DNA from: Rhizobium sp. 18055
Lineage (GTDB): Bacteria; Pseudomonadota; Alphaproteobacteria; Rhizobiales; Rhizobiaceae
Direction of reading: 5' to 3'
Assembly (NCBI RefSeq): GCF_902706285.1
Contig: NZ_CACSKD010000004.1
Coordinates: 1-64,000 of the forward strand
DNA length: 64,000 bases
This document shows positions 8,285-17,706 of this stretch, piece after piece. The translations under genes were made by a program, and so were the position numbers. The stretch's first letter is position 1. Every line of letters starts with the position of its first letter. Below the pieces are notes generated by a model. It searched no databases, was not told the DNA's origin, and was given only the letters and a program-made list of their open reading frames with translations.

Positions 8285-9820
8285 TTAGGAGGCAGAGACG
8301 GCCTTGCTTCGCGCGGCCTCATGGGTGTTGTCCTGATCCGTCTGCTGTTCGCCGAGAACATGCAGCTGATACGCGACATGGCGCTGGTGAACGAAGCCGT
8401 GCCCGCCTATCTCCACGAGCTTGTTGGCCGCATAGGTCTTGGTGATCCCGGAAAGCCTGAACAGGGCCGGCCCCCTTCCCGACTGGAAAACCAAAAGCGA
8501 CTTGTCGACAAGGTTTGCAATCGCACCGATGACGTCAGCATCTTCAACGCCGTGACCCGTGACGACAGCCAGTGCAGCATCCAGGGAGAATTCACGGGAA
8601 AATATCGAAAGTCGCCGCAGCACCGTCTGATCGGTATTCGACAGGCCGCCGAAACTCCAGTCCAGCATCGACTGAACCGTTTGATGACGCAGCGGCGCAT
8701 ACCGACTTCCGCGCCAGGACATTGCCAGCGGATTGTCCAGCAGCTCGGACACGCGGCTCAGGCCATAGGTACCGATGCGGCCGGCGACGAGTTCGATGGC
8801 GAGAGGATTGCCGTCCAGACGCCGGCAGAGAGCACCGATTATTTCAGCTTGCCTGTCGTCGATCTTCTCGCTGTACCCGCCATCGACGGCGCGCTCCACG
8901 AACAATCGAACCGATGGCCAGGCGAGTGCGCGCCTGACTGTCAGACGCCCCGTCTGCGGTGGAACACTGAGCGGCTTTAACAGGTAGATCGCTTCTCCGG
9001 GCAAGCGGAATGCTTCGCGGCTGGTGGCCAAAAGATGGACACCCGGAGCCCGGCTTAACAATGAACCGATCACCTCGGCCACGTCGTCGAGCACGTGCTC
9101 GCAATTATCGAGAATGAGGAGCGTGCGGTAGGCGCAGAGATCGCCGATGATCGTGTCTAGAATGTCGTCCTGAGGCTCCAGAGACATAACCGAAGCGATC
9201 TCGTCGATGATCATCGCCCCGTCCTCTGCCGAACTGAGATCAACAAAGTGGGCGCGCTGGAAATTTCTCATCGCATGCGCAGCAAGGATTGCCAGCGTGG
9301 TTTTGCCGACACCGCCTGCGCCAACAACGGTTACAAACCGCCTCTCCTCAATGGCCTGCGTAAGTTCGGCGAGATCCTCCTCGCGGCCGAGCGGCCTCTC
9401 CGATCGCGCGGGAATAAGCGGCGGCTGCCCGGCCGAGCCTTGAATGCGAAACGGTGTCCGTGCAAATTCCTGGCTTTCAACGGTATCATGCCAGTCGAGC
9501 GATGCGACAAAGCAGTAGCCTCGCCCAGCGACGCTGACGATATAGCGCCCATCGCTTTGACCGCAGTGAAGTTTGCGACGCAGATGCGCCATCTGCACCC
9601 GTACATTTGAATCTTCGACGTTGAGCCCGGGCCATGCGAAGGCCATCAATTCACGGCGGGAAACGATTGTTCCCTGCCGCTCGACCAGAGCCACGAGGAT
9701 GTCGAAGGCACGGCTGCCAATCGGCACGACAAGCCCATCCCGTATCAATATCCGTGCAAGTGGATAAAGGCAGAATGGCCCGAACGCGAAGTATCCGGCT
9801 GTGGAATTTTCTCCCATCAC
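8285..9820 (-). CDS. winged-helix STAND regulator, short form without helical repeats
   Basis: A 511-residue regulator. Residues about 10-107 form an OmpR/PhoB-type winged helix (FGPFCLYPLARILIRDG, IGSRAFDILVALVERQG, VSRRELMAFAWPG, VAGRGYCFVA). The ATPase module follows with Walker A GAGGVGKTTLA (about 167), Walker B LLILDNCEHV and GNPLAIELVAGRIGTYG. The protein ends soon after the winged-helix-like segment (TVLRRLSIFSREFSLDAAL) and lacks the 350-450 residue repeat region of its paralogs. It is divergent from the exported hydrolase at 10142. A direct-repeat operator candidate at 9915-9929 lies 95 bp upstream and points at this gene, suggesting autoregulation. It could sense ligand through its ATPase core or depend on a partner protein. 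Confidence 0.88.
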   Translation of the reverse strand: MMGENSTAGYFAFGPFCLYPLARILIRDGLVVPIGSRAFDILVALVERQGTIVSRRELMAFAWPGLNVEDSNVRVQMAHLRRKLHCGQSDGRYIVSVAGRGYCFVASLDWHDTVESQEFARTPFRIQGSAGQPPLIPARSERPLGREEDLAELTQAIEERRFVTVVGAGGVGKTTLAILAAHAMRNFQRAHFVDLSSAEDGAMIIDEIASVMSLEPQDDILDTIIGDLCAYRTLLILDNCEHVLDDVAEVIGSLLSRAPGVHLLATSREAFRLPGEAIYLLKPLSVPPQTGRLTVRRALAWPSVRLFVERAVDGGYSEKIDDRQAEIIGALCRRLDGNPLAIELVAGRIGTYGLSRVSELLDNPLAMSWRGSRYAPLRHQTVQSMLDWSFGGLSNTDQTVLRRLSIFSREFSLDAALAVVTGHGVEDADVIGAIANLVDKSLLVFQSGRGPALFRLSGITKTYAANKLVEIGGHGFVHQRHVAYQLHVLGEQQTDQDNTHEAARSKAVSAS

Positions 9821-10141
9821 GTATCACCCATACAATGGCTGCACTTCGGAGCGAAGCGCCAGTGCCCTGGTTTTATGTCTGTATCAACATAACGAGGGGT
9901 GTCACGGTAGACCGGTTAAAAGCCGTAAATAGTCAGAACTTCACAGGTAGCCGTCCCTTACCTGACACGCCGGCGGACGGCGGCTTGTTCGCTTTGCGAC
10001 GTATTCTTCATTTCCCGGACCCACGCGCATTTCCCAGGAATAAGCCGCGATTAACTCGTCGGCCGCCCCCGAGCGATGCACTGTTGGCTTGTTAAACAGG
10101 CTCCTGCCTTTTCAACCCAGAACCAATCCGGAGACAACACC
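9821..10141. other. divergent promoter region
   Basis: These 321 bases lie between the divergent regulator (minus) and exported hydrolase (plus). Apart from the direct repeat at 9915-9929 no gene is seen. The plus-strand frame running through it ends in the hydrolase but lacks a ribosome binding site before ATG 10142. Confidence 0.55.
9915..9929 (-). promoter_or_regulatory. direct-repeat operator candidate in the 8285/10142 divergent promoter region
   Basis: The minus strand reads TTTACGGCTTTTAAC, with half-sites 10 bp apart. It lies 95 bp from the regulator ATG at 9820 and 212 bp from the hydrolase ATG at 10142, so it could serve both divergent genes. It differs from the consensus at two positions. 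Confidence 0.5.
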
Positions 10142-11119
10142 ATGCGTCGACTTTTGATTTCTCTGATGGTGGCGACATCGCTGACCTCTTACTTTCCTAC
10201 CCCTACCTTAGCCCAGCAAAACCAAGCACCAGGGTTTGCCCAGTCCCAGGCCGTTGTCCACTATCGCACCGCCGAAATCGATGGTGTGAAGGTTTTCTAT
10301 CGCGAAGCAGGCCCGAAAGACGGTCCGGTCGTGCTGCTGCTGCACGGCTTTCCGACCTCGTCGCACATGTTCCGCAACCTGATCCCGCTGCTTGCCGACA
10401 AGTACCACGTCATTGCACCCGACTATCCCGGCTACGGGCAGAGCGACGCGCCGGACCACGAAAAGTTTTCGTATACCTTCGCCAACCAAGCCGAGATCGT
10501 CGACAAGCTTGTGACAAAGTTGGGGGCCGAGCGATACACGATGTACGTCATGGATTACGGCGCGCCGATCGGCTATCGACTGGCACTCAAGCATCCCGAA
10601 CGGGTCAGCGGCCTGATCGTCCAGAATGGCAATGCCTATAGCGAAGGGCTACAGTCACCGTTCTGGGATCCAATCAAGGTCTATTGGGCCGACCGCTCGA
10701 AGAAGAACCGAGACCCGTTGAACGTCCTGGTTACGCTCGACATCACCAAGTTCCAGTACACGGATGGCATGGGCGACGTCGAACGCATCAGCCCCGACAA
10801 CTGGGTCCACGACCAGGCGCTGCTCGATCGTCCCGGCAACCGCGATATCCAGTTGGATATGCTCGGAGACTACGGCTCCAACGTGCCGCTCTACCCGCAA
10901 TTTCAGGCCTTCTTCCGCGCACAGCAGCCGCCGACACTGATTGTCTGGGGCAAAAACGACAAGATCTTCCCCGAGGCGGGCGCGCACCCCTACCTGCGTG
11001 ATCTGCCCAAGGCCGAGGTGCATATTCTAGACTCTGGGCACTTCGCGCTCGAAGACAAGCTCGACGAAATGGCGCCGCTCATTCGCGACTTTCTCGATCG
11101 CAAGGTCGTGACCAACTAA
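10142..11119 (+). CDS. exported alpha/beta hydrolase, epoxide hydrolase/dehalogenase type
   Basis: A 325-residue alpha/beta hydrolase with a signal peptide ([14 protein letters not shown] ... TLA then QQ), so it should act in the periplasm. The oxyanion loop is [15 protein letters not shown]. The nucleophile is an aspartate in VMDYGAP (about D138). The acid is in WGKNDKIF and the histidine in GHFALED. The cap region contains [21 protein letters not shown] 10142 is preceded by CCGGAGA and begins the signal peptide, which decides the start. It is very similar throughout to the hydrolase at 34910-35881, so the two are recent duplicates. The divergent neighbour is a STAND regulator. The substrate is unknown. 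Confidence 0.88.
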   Translation: MRRLLISLMVATSLTSYFPTPTLAQQNQAPGFAQSQAVVHYRTAEIDGVKVFYREAGPKDGPVVLLLHGFPTSSHMFRNLIPLLADKYHVIAPDYPGYGQSDAPDHEKFSYTFANQAEIVDKLVTKLGAERYTMYVMDYGAPIGYRLALKHPERVSGLIVQNGNAYSEGLQSPFWDPIKVYWADRSKKNRDPLNVLVTLDITKFQYTDGMGDVERISPDNWVHDQALLDRPGNRDIQLDMLGDYGSNVPLYPQFQAFFRAQQPPTLIVWGKNDKIFPEAGAHPYLRDLPKAEVHILDSGHFALEDKLDEMAPLIRDFLDRKVVTN

Positions 11120-11248
11120 GCGATTCGGCCCCGCGCCCTGTTCCAGGCACCCCAGACCAGTAGTGGGTGCCTGGATCTCCGTCTCTTCGCTAGACACCAG
11201 CACCGGCGTTTTGGAAGGCATTCGCGCGCCTGCAGAAATGCGCTTCGC

Positions 11249-11263
11249 TTTACCACTTTTTAC
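11249..11263 (+). promoter_or_regulatory. direct-repeat operator candidate upstream of STAND regulator 11346
   Basis: The site reads TTTACCACTTTTTAC, a perfect match to TTTACC-N4-TTTAC, 83 bp before ATG 11346. It lies inside the upstream extension of the open frame, which supports 11346 over any earlier start. Confidence 0.6.
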
Positions 11264-11345
11264 TAGAACGTACCTCCGATATCGTGAACCTCTCAATCGA
11301 GACAATTTGAGAGGGAATGGTTTGACTTCGCACCCGGCGCAACAG

Positions 11346-14186
11346 ATGCAGCGCTCGTATTCCTTTGGACCGTTCATGCTCTTTCCCGGACGACAATTGC
11401 TCGTCGAGGGTGAAGAGCCGATCCGAATAGGAGGACGTGCGCTCGATCTATTAACGGTGCTTGTCGAGCGGCCCGGTGAAGTCGTGGGAAAACGCGAACT
11501 GCTGTCACGCGTGTGGCCGGGTATTTCCGTTGACGAGGCCAATCTGAAGGTCAACATGGCCGTGGTCAGGCGGGCACTTGGTGAGAACGCCAATCCGCCG
11601 AACTATATCGCGACCGTGGTTGGTCGCGGGTATCGGTTTATCGCCCCGGTCTCCTCCAACGGCTTCAACCCGCCACCGGTAGCGCATGAGGCACCCGTCG
11701 CGCGCAGCCACAATCTGCCGATCGGCACGACCCGCATCGTCGGGCGCGCTGAGTCGATCACCTCGATCCTGCGCGAACTCGAAACGTCGCGTCTCATCTC
11801 CATCGTTGGTATGGGCGGGGTGGGCAAGACGACCGTCTCGCTCGCTGTGGCGGAACGGGCAATCGGGCGCTTTGAACATGGCGTCTGGCTAGTCGACCTT
11901 TCGACACTGACTGATCCGACGCTCGTGCCGGACGCAATCGCCATTGCCATCGGGCTGACGTCACATTCCGCAAACATGATCGCCGCACTCTGCACCTTCC
12001 TTCAGGATCGCGAAATGCTGCTGATCATGGACAATTGCGAGCAATTGATCGATGCTGTCGCTTCCTGCGTCCAGCGGATACTGGCAAGCGCCAGGAATGT
12101 GAAAATACTCACCACATCGAGAGAGCCGCTCTGCATCAAGGGCGAACGCGTTCGCAGGCTTTCGGGCCTTGGCGTCCCCCCCGCTTCGCCGATCATAACC
12201 GCCGAGGATGCACTGGCATTTCCTTCCGTACAATTGTTCGTCGAGCGCGCTTCGGACCGCAACTCGTCCTTCACATTGCGTGACGCGGATGCGCCCAAGA
12301 TCGGGGAAATATGCCGCCGGCTCGATGGTGTCGCACTGGCGATCGAACTCGCCGCGACCCGCATCGATGCCTTTGCGATCCCCGAATTGCTCGACCGGCT
12401 CGATGACCGCTTCCGGCTGCTCCAGGGTCATCGTGCTGGCCCCGAACGGCACCGTACCCTGGCCGCGGCGCTGGACTGGAGTTACGAGCTTCTGACGGAC
12501 GGCGAACGGGCCATCATGGCCCGACTGTCGATTTTTGCAGGCACGTTCAGCTTGGTCGCCGCCTGCATGGTTGCCGCAGATGACCTGATTGACGAGGCGC
12601 AGGTCGTCGACGATCTGGGGAATCTGGTGGCCAAGTCGCTCGTCAATGTCGAGGCCCTAGATGTCGACGTCAATTACCGGATGCTCGACACGACCCGGGC
12701 CTATGCCTATGCAAAACTGGCCGCCAGCGGGGAGTTCGAGCGCATTAGGCGGCGCCACGCCGATTATGCGCTTCAGCTCGCCGAATTGGCAAAGGCCGAT
12801 GGTGCCGTACTGTCGAGCAATCACTGGCTCGAGCGATACCGCACGCGGATCGATGACATCAGAAGGGCACAGGCTTTCTCATTTTCCGGACGTGGAGATC
12901 CGTCGCTGGGCGTGAAATTGACTGTGGCTGCGATTGCCTACTGGGAGAGATTGTCTCTGCTGGAGGAATGCCGGATTGCTGTCGAACGTGCCCTCGCCAA
13001 CGAGTTTTCTGATTTCAGGACAGAGCGCGACAACCTGATTTTGCTACTCTCGCAAGGGGCGACGAAGCTGTTCACCCGTGGCCCCATGCCGGAGGTAAAA
13101 GTCATTTTCACCAAGGCGCTGGAAATTGCCGAGGCAATGGGTGACACCGGTCTCCAGATCGAATGTCTGCGCGGCCTGTCACAGTATGATCTTTGGGCGG
13201 GCGATTCTCACGCTTCACTTGTGACCGCCGCCAAGGTCAGGGAACTCGCGTCCGCCAAGGCTGAGCCCCGCGTCAGCAACAGTGCAGACGGGCAAACCGG
13301 CAGCGCACTTCACTATCTCGGGGATCTGGCATCCGCGCGCCGGCATCTGGAAGGTTTTCTCGACGCAACGCCTGTTCCCATCGGGCGCTCCGATGTGTCG
13401 CGGTTCGAATTCGACCAGCGTCTTGAAGCGCGCGGGTCGCTTGCCATGGTGCTCTGGCTACAGGGCTTTCCCGATCAGGCGCTTGCAATGGCCCGTCGGC
13501 AACTCGATGAGGCGGAGGCATCGAACTTCGCGATGCCGCGGTGTGCGGCAATTCTGCTGACATCTGTCTGCATCGAGGTCTATGTCGGCAATTTTGAGGA
13601 GACGGAACGACAGCTCGACTTCGTGGACGATTACGCCGCCGAGCACGGCCTTGTTTTGTGGAGTGCGGTGGCCGCCTGCATGCGCGTAAAGTTGCACATC
13701 GATATGGGAAGGCCTGTCGAACTGGCCGTTTATGGACGCGCGCTCGCCGATGTCCGCAACGGGGGGCTCGGGTTACGTTATCCGCCGTTCCTCGGCAATT
13801 ACGGCCATGTCCTGTCGCTGCGCGGCGACGTTGATGGAGCATTGAAATGCATCGACGAAGCAATATCGCTTTATGCCAATAGCGGGCAGGATTGGGGACT
13901 GCCAGAAATGCTCACGATGAAAGGGAACTTCATTCGCGCCGGCGGCCGAGATGGTTGGACGGAAGCAGCTGCAGACTGCTATATCAGGTCTATCGACCTC
14001 GCGAGGCAGCACGGGTCGCTGACGTGGGAGCTGCGCTCCGCCACACAACTGGTAGAACTTGCGCGGCAGACAGGTGGCGATTGGCAAGCCGAAGAAGCAT
14101 TGTCTTTGGCCTATGAGCGTTTTGAGGAAGGGTTCTGGACCGCCGATCTGAAGCGGGCACGATCTCTTCTGGATAGTGCTGCATAA
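11346..14186 (+). CDS. winged-helix STAND NTPase transcriptional regulator
   Basis: A 946-residue regulator. Residues about 5-100 are an OmpR/PhoB-type winged helix (YSFGPFMLFPGRQLL, IGGRALDLLTVLVERPGEVV, ELLSRVWPG, VVGRGYRFIAPV). Then comes an NB-ARC-like ATPase with Walker A GMGGVGKTTVS, Walker B LLIMDNCEQ, TTSREPL and GVALAIELAATRIDAF. The remaining half is alpha-helical and TPR-like. In this family a C-terminal sensor usually releases the nucleotide switch and the winged helix then binds direct repeats. The ATG at 11346 matches the paralogs' N-termini; the frame is open further up to 11163, but that part contains the operator-like repeat. It ends 21 bp before the next paralog (ATG 14208), so the two are probably cotranscribed. 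Confidence 0.9.
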   Translation: MQRSYSFGPFMLFPGRQLLVEGEEPIRIGGRALDLLTVLVERPGEVVGKRELLSRVWPGISVDEANLKVNMAVVRRALGENANPPNYIATVVGRGYRFIAPVSSNGFNPPPVAHEAPVARSHNLPIGTTRIVGRAESITSILRELETSRLISIVGMGGVGKTTVSLAVAERAIGRFEHGVWLVDLSTLTDPTLVPDAIAIAIGLTSHSANMIAALCTFLQDREMLLIMDNCEQLIDAVASCVQRILASARNVKILTTSREPLCIKGERVRRLSGLGVPPASPIITAEDALAFPSVQLFVERASDRNSSFTLRDADAPKIGEICRRLDGVALAIELAATRIDAFAIPELLDRLDDRFRLLQGHRAGPERHRTLAAALDWSYELLTDGERAIMARLSIFAGTFSLVAACMVAADDLIDEAQVVDDLGNLVAKSLVNVEALDVDVNYRMLDTTRAYAYAKLAASGEFERIRRRHADYALQLAELAKADGAVLSSNHWLERYRTRIDDIRRAQAFSFSGRGDPSLGVKLTVAAIAYWERLSLLEECRIAVERALANEFSDFRTERDNLILLLSQGATKLFTRGPMPEVKVIFTKALEIAEAMGDTGLQIECLRGLSQYDLWAGDSHASLVTAAKVRELASAKAEPRVSNSADGQTGSALHYLGDLASARRHLEGFLDATPVPIGRSDVSRFEFDQRLEARGSLAMVLWLQGFPDQALAMARRQLDEAEASNFAMPRCAAILLTSVCIEVYVGNFEETERQLDFVDDYAAEHGLVLWSAVAACMRVKLHIDMGRPVELAVYGRALADVRNGGLGLRYPPFLGNYGHVLSLRGDVDGALKCIDEAISLYANSGQDWGLPEMLTMKGNFIRAGGRDGWTEAAADCYIRSIDLARQHGSLTWELRSATQLVELARQTGGDWQAEEALSLAYERFEEGFWTADLKRARSLLDSAA

Positions 14187-14207
14187 AACTTTTTGAAAGC
14201 AATCCAG

Positions 14208-17072
14208 ATGGACAAATTCGAGCAAAGGAGCCCGCAGACCTATGCCTTTGGCCCTTACTTGCTCTTTCCCGAGCGACTGTTGCTATTGCAGGCGGGTCAG
14301 CCCGTTCGTATAGGCGGACGGGCGCTGGATATTTTGGTCGCTCTTGTCGAGCGACCCGGCGAGATTCTCAGCAAGCGTCAGCTGATGGAACGGGCATGGC
14401 CAACCAGCACGGTTGGAGAGGACAATCTCAAGGTCAACATAGCATCCCTCAGGCGTGTTCTTGATGTCGCGCTGTTGCCCAAGGACTTCATCGAATCCGT
14501 GCCCGGCTGCGGATACCGGTTTGCACTGCCTGTTCTGGTGAGCACAGCCTTCGACGGCGTCTCCCCGGCGGCAGCGACCGGCCAGACGCATGGTAGCAAT
14601 CTACCAACCGCGACAACGCGTATCGTTGGCCGCACCGACACGATCGACGCGATCGGCAGGGAATTGGCGAAGGCCCGCCTGGTGTCGATTGTCGGCCCCG
14701 GCGGCATCGGCAAGACCACGGTAGCACTGGCGGCTGCAGAAAGGGAAGTGGGGCGTTTCAAGCATGGCGTCTGGTTGGTTGATTTCTCGCCCTTAAAGGA
14801 CGTTGAGCTTGTGCCGAATGCCATTGCGATGGCCATCGGTGTACCGATGCATACGGCTGACACGCTCGCCACATTGTGTGAGTTCCTGCGTGATCATGAT
14901 GTCCTTCTGATATTTGATAATTGCGAACACATGGCCAAGGCGATTGCCTCCTGTGTCTGCGAACTCCTGACTGCCGCCAAGGGCATGAAAGTCATTGCCA
15001 CCAGCCGTGAACCTCTCGCTATTGATATGGAACGTGTCTACCGGCTGCCGGGCTTGCCCGTCCCTCCAGCTTCCTTTGCGCTTGGCGCAAGCGAGGCCCT
15101 AGCCTTTCCAGCCGTACAGCTTTTCGTGGATCGCGTGAGTGACCGGTTGGAATCCTTCTCGCTGAATGACGCCGACGCGATGGCAGCCGCCGAGATTTGT
15201 CGCCGGCTCGACGGCCTTGCACTGGCGATTGAACTCGCTGCGATGCGCGTCGATATCTTCGGTGTCGCTGGCGTTCTCAAGCAGCTCGACGACAGGTTCC
15301 GCCTGCTCGCTGGACGTCGGGCAGGCCTGGCGCGCCATCAGACCCTGGCGGCGACACTCGACTGGAGTTACGGTTTGCTGTCAGAAAACGAGGCTATTCT
15401 GCTTCGCTCGGTCTCGGTGTTCGCAGGCCTGTTCGATATCGACGCCGCAGCCGCGGCCTCGGAAATTCCGACGAGTGAAGCAGCCAACGGCTTGCAACAG
15501 CTTGCTGCAAAATCTCTACTGACCCCGGATCTGGACTCGAAGGGAATAGCCTACCGGCTTCTGGAAACCACCCGCGTCTACTGCCTTGATCACCTGAGAG
15601 CCAGCGGCGATGAGCATTGTGTACGCCGTCACCATGCCGAGCATATCCTCTCAATACTTGAGAAGGCCGAGGAAGACTGGGCGCATGCTTCCGGCGGGGA
15701 ATGGGGAACCACATATGGCGGCGTTATCGACGATCTGCGTGGCGCGCTCGCATGGGCCGGAAAAGACCGGGAGAGTTCGAGGCTGCGTATCCGGCTCACC
15801 GTTGCGGGCCTGCTCCTGTGGAACTACTTTTCCCTCACGGAGGAATGTCGCGTTCAGGTTTCGCGGGCCGTCGACGAACTCGAACCCGCCGGACTTATCG
15901 GAACCCCGTTCGAGATGCAGCTCAAAGCTTGGCTGGGCAACTCCATCATGTTCACCCGGGGGATGATGCCGGAGGCTATCGAGGCGATGCGGCGGGCCCT
16001 GGAGATCGCCATTGAGATCGGCAATGTCGACTACCAACTCCGCTGCCTGCGGATGATCGGGATCTATGAGCTTTTTGCCGGCAATCACGATGAAGGAATG
16101 ATCGCGCTTGAAGCATGCATCTCTCTCGCTGCCGCTGGCGATCCTTCCGCCTTGCCGGAATGTGAATCGCACATCGCCATCGCCGAACTGTTTCTTGGCA
16201 AGCTGCGTAGCGCACGCCAACGCCTCGAAAGCCTTCAGCAGCACGACCGGAAAAGCGTCCCCGACTTGCGTCGCTTGCGATATCAATCCAACAGGTCGAT
16301 TGATGTGGCATGTGTTTTATCGCAGGTACAATGGCTGACAGGTTCGCCCGACACCGCCATGCAGATGGCGAATGTTGCGGTTGGGCAGGCGCGCGCGGTC
16401 AATCATCATCTTGCACTTAGCACCGCTCTTTCTTACGCCTGCCCGGTTTTTTACTGGAGTGGAGATTACGAGCAATGCGCACTCCACATCGAAGTCCTCG
16501 ATGACGAAGCACGGCGCCACGGCTTCGATGTTCGCCGGCCGGTTGCCATGTTCTTTCGGGCGGCTTTGGCATGCGTGAGCAGCACCGGCAACGAGGCGAT
16601 CGATGATATCGAGCGGGCGATCGCCTTGTTCCATTCCACGGGACATCTGGCGCGTATGCCATTGTATCTGGGTATGCAGGCCGAGTTTCTGGCCAATTTC
16701 GGCCGACTTGAGGAAGCCGGGACAGTTGCGCTTGGGGCTATCGATAGCGCAAGGACACAGAACGAGATGTGGTGCGCACCTGAATTGCTGCGGATCCAGG
16801 CGTCCATTGCGAAGCTGGGTGGTCATACTGGCGAAGCAGAAGCCCTTCTCGCGAAATCGATGGTCCTCGCTCAGGAAACGGGCGCGTTGTCATGGCAACT
16901 GCGTTCGGCAACCGATCTCGCAAAGCTACATGTTGCGAGATCAAGGGTGGACGATGCGCATAAAATTCTCTCGCCTGTTGTCCAGAGATTTACTGAAGGT
17001 TTTGAAACCCGGGATCTTATCACCGCCATAAATCTGCTGAGCAGCCTGCGAAATCCTCAGGCAATCAGGTAA
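14208..17072 (+). CDS. winged-helix STAND NTPase transcriptional regulator (second tandem copy)
   Basis: A 954-residue paralog of the preceding gene. The winged helix is at about 5-105 (YAFGPYLLFPERLLL, IGGRALDILVALVERPGEIL, RQLMERAWP, VPGCGYRFALPV). The ATPase has GPGGIGKTTVALAA, LLIFDNCEH, ATSREPL and GLALAIELAAMRVDIFGVAG. A long helical-repeat C-terminus follows. Its repeat region is closest to that of the domain-lacking protein at 4675: both share LRCLR-IG-YELF-G, AQWLTGSP-like and QNE-WCAPELLRIQA stretches. ATG 14208 begins the conserved domain; TTG 14193 is possible. No promoter fits in the 21 bp after the previous gene, so it likely depends on that promoter. Confidence 0.9.
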   Translation: MDKFEQRSPQTYAFGPYLLFPERLLLLQAGQPVRIGGRALDILVALVERPGEILSKRQLMERAWPTSTVGEDNLKVNIASLRRVLDVALLPKDFIESVPGCGYRFALPVLVSTAFDGVSPAAATGQTHGSNLPTATTRIVGRTDTIDAIGRELAKARLVSIVGPGGIGKTTVALAAAEREVGRFKHGVWLVDFSPLKDVELVPNAIAMAIGVPMHTADTLATLCEFLRDHDVLLIFDNCEHMAKAIASCVCELLTAAKGMKVIATSREPLAIDMERVYRLPGLPVPPASFALGASEALAFPAVQLFVDRVSDRLESFSLNDADAMAAAEICRRLDGLALAIELAAMRVDIFGVAGVLKQLDDRFRLLAGRRAGLARHQTLAATLDWSYGLLSENEAILLRSVSVFAGLFDIDAAAAASEIPTSEAANGLQQLAAKSLLTPDLDSKGIAYRLLETTRVYCLDHLRASGDEHCVRRHHAEHILSILEKAEEDWAHASGGEWGTTYGGVIDDLRGALAWAGKDRESSRLRIRLTVAGLLLWNYFSLTEECRVQVSRAVDELEPAGLIGTPFEMQLKAWLGNSIMFTRGMMPEAIEAMRRALEIAIEIGNVDYQLRCLRMIGIYELFAGNHDEGMIALEACISLAAAGDPSALPECESHIAIAELFLGKLRSARQRLESLQQHDRKSVPDLRRLRYQSNRSIDVACVLSQVQWLTGSPDTAMQMANVAVGQARAVNHHLALSTALSYACPVFYWSGDYEQCALHIEVLDDEARRHGFDVRRPVAMFFRAALACVSSTGNEAIDDIERAIALFHSTGHLARMPLYLGMQAEFLANFGRLEEAGTVALGAIDSARTQNEMWCAPELLRIQASIAKLGGHTGEAEALLAKSMVLAQETGALSWQLRSATDLAKLHVARSRVDDAHKILSPVVQRFTEGFETRDLITAINLLSSLRNPQAIR

Positions 17073-17167
17073 ACGCTCGTCGCTGGTGTCGCTGTGCTTT
17101 CGTATTATTCGATGGCTGGCCTGAGGGCAGCCGGGAAGCTTCGTTTTCAGTCAAAGAATGGTGGAAC

Positions 17168-17584
17168 ATGAAATATCTCGCAACAACAGCGTTCGTGGCC
17201 GCCTCTCTTACAATGCCAATTGGAGGATACGCTTTGGCCCAGGATCGTATTTCGATTTCGTCTGACTGGGGCAACGTCACGGCCGAGCTGGCCGACAACG
17301 CGGCTGCTCGCGCCCTTGCCGACATGTTGCCTTTGACGATTGAGATGGACGATCATCTGCGCCAGGAAAAGACAGGCAACCTACCAGCTGCCTTGCCGGC
17401 GGCTTGGCGGCAGCGCGAATTTTCCGCCGGGACGCTTGGTCTCTGGAGTTCGACCGATTTCGTCATTTACTACCGTGACGGAAGCGTACCGTCGCCGGGC
17501 ATCGTCATTTTGGGTCAAGTCAAAGGTGATGTCTCGATCTTTGACCGTCCCGGCAAGGTGACAATCAGAATTCACAGTGAGTAA
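17168..17584 (+). CDS. exported cyclophilin-like fold protein
   Basis: A 138-residue protein with a signal peptide (MKYLATTAFVAASLTMPIGGYALA, cleaved before QDR). The mature part resembles the bacterial cyclophilin-like family: ISSDWGNVTAELADNAAARALADMLPLTIEM (signature core ADNAAARALADMLPL), then EKTGNLP, a loop GTLGLWSSTDFVIYYRDG, and PGIVILGQVKGD. Members are small beta-barrels of unknown activity and are not proven proline isomerases. It follows the tandem regulators by 95 bp on the same strand and may be read with them. It would be periplasmic. Confidence 0.8.
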   Translation: MKYLATTAFVAASLTMPIGGYALAQDRISISSDWGNVTAELADNAAARALADMLPLTIEMDDHLRQEKTGNLPAALPAAWRQREFSAGTLGLWSSTDFVIYYRDGSVPSPGIVILGQVKGDVSIFDRPGKVTIRIHSE

Positions 17585-17604
17585 ATGCGTTCGCATCTAA
17601 CGCC

Positions 17605-17662
17605 TTGAAGGGAAGCGAACCTACGACCCGCTATTCATTTCGAATGGGATAACGGTCATTTA
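17605..17662 (+). repeat. dispersed repeat, copy 1
   Basis: About 58 bp that match 41429-41487, with the identical core ATTCATTTCGAATGGG and the shared tail TAACGGTCAT. The core contains the near-palindrome ATTCATTTCGAAT. It lies between the cyclophilin-like gene and the flavoprotein gene. It could be a mobile-element remnant or a boundary of transferred DNA. Confidence 0.65.
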
Positions 17663-17706
17663 GGAGCTGAACTATGCATCTGACTTCGAAGCATATTCAT
17701 CGCAAG

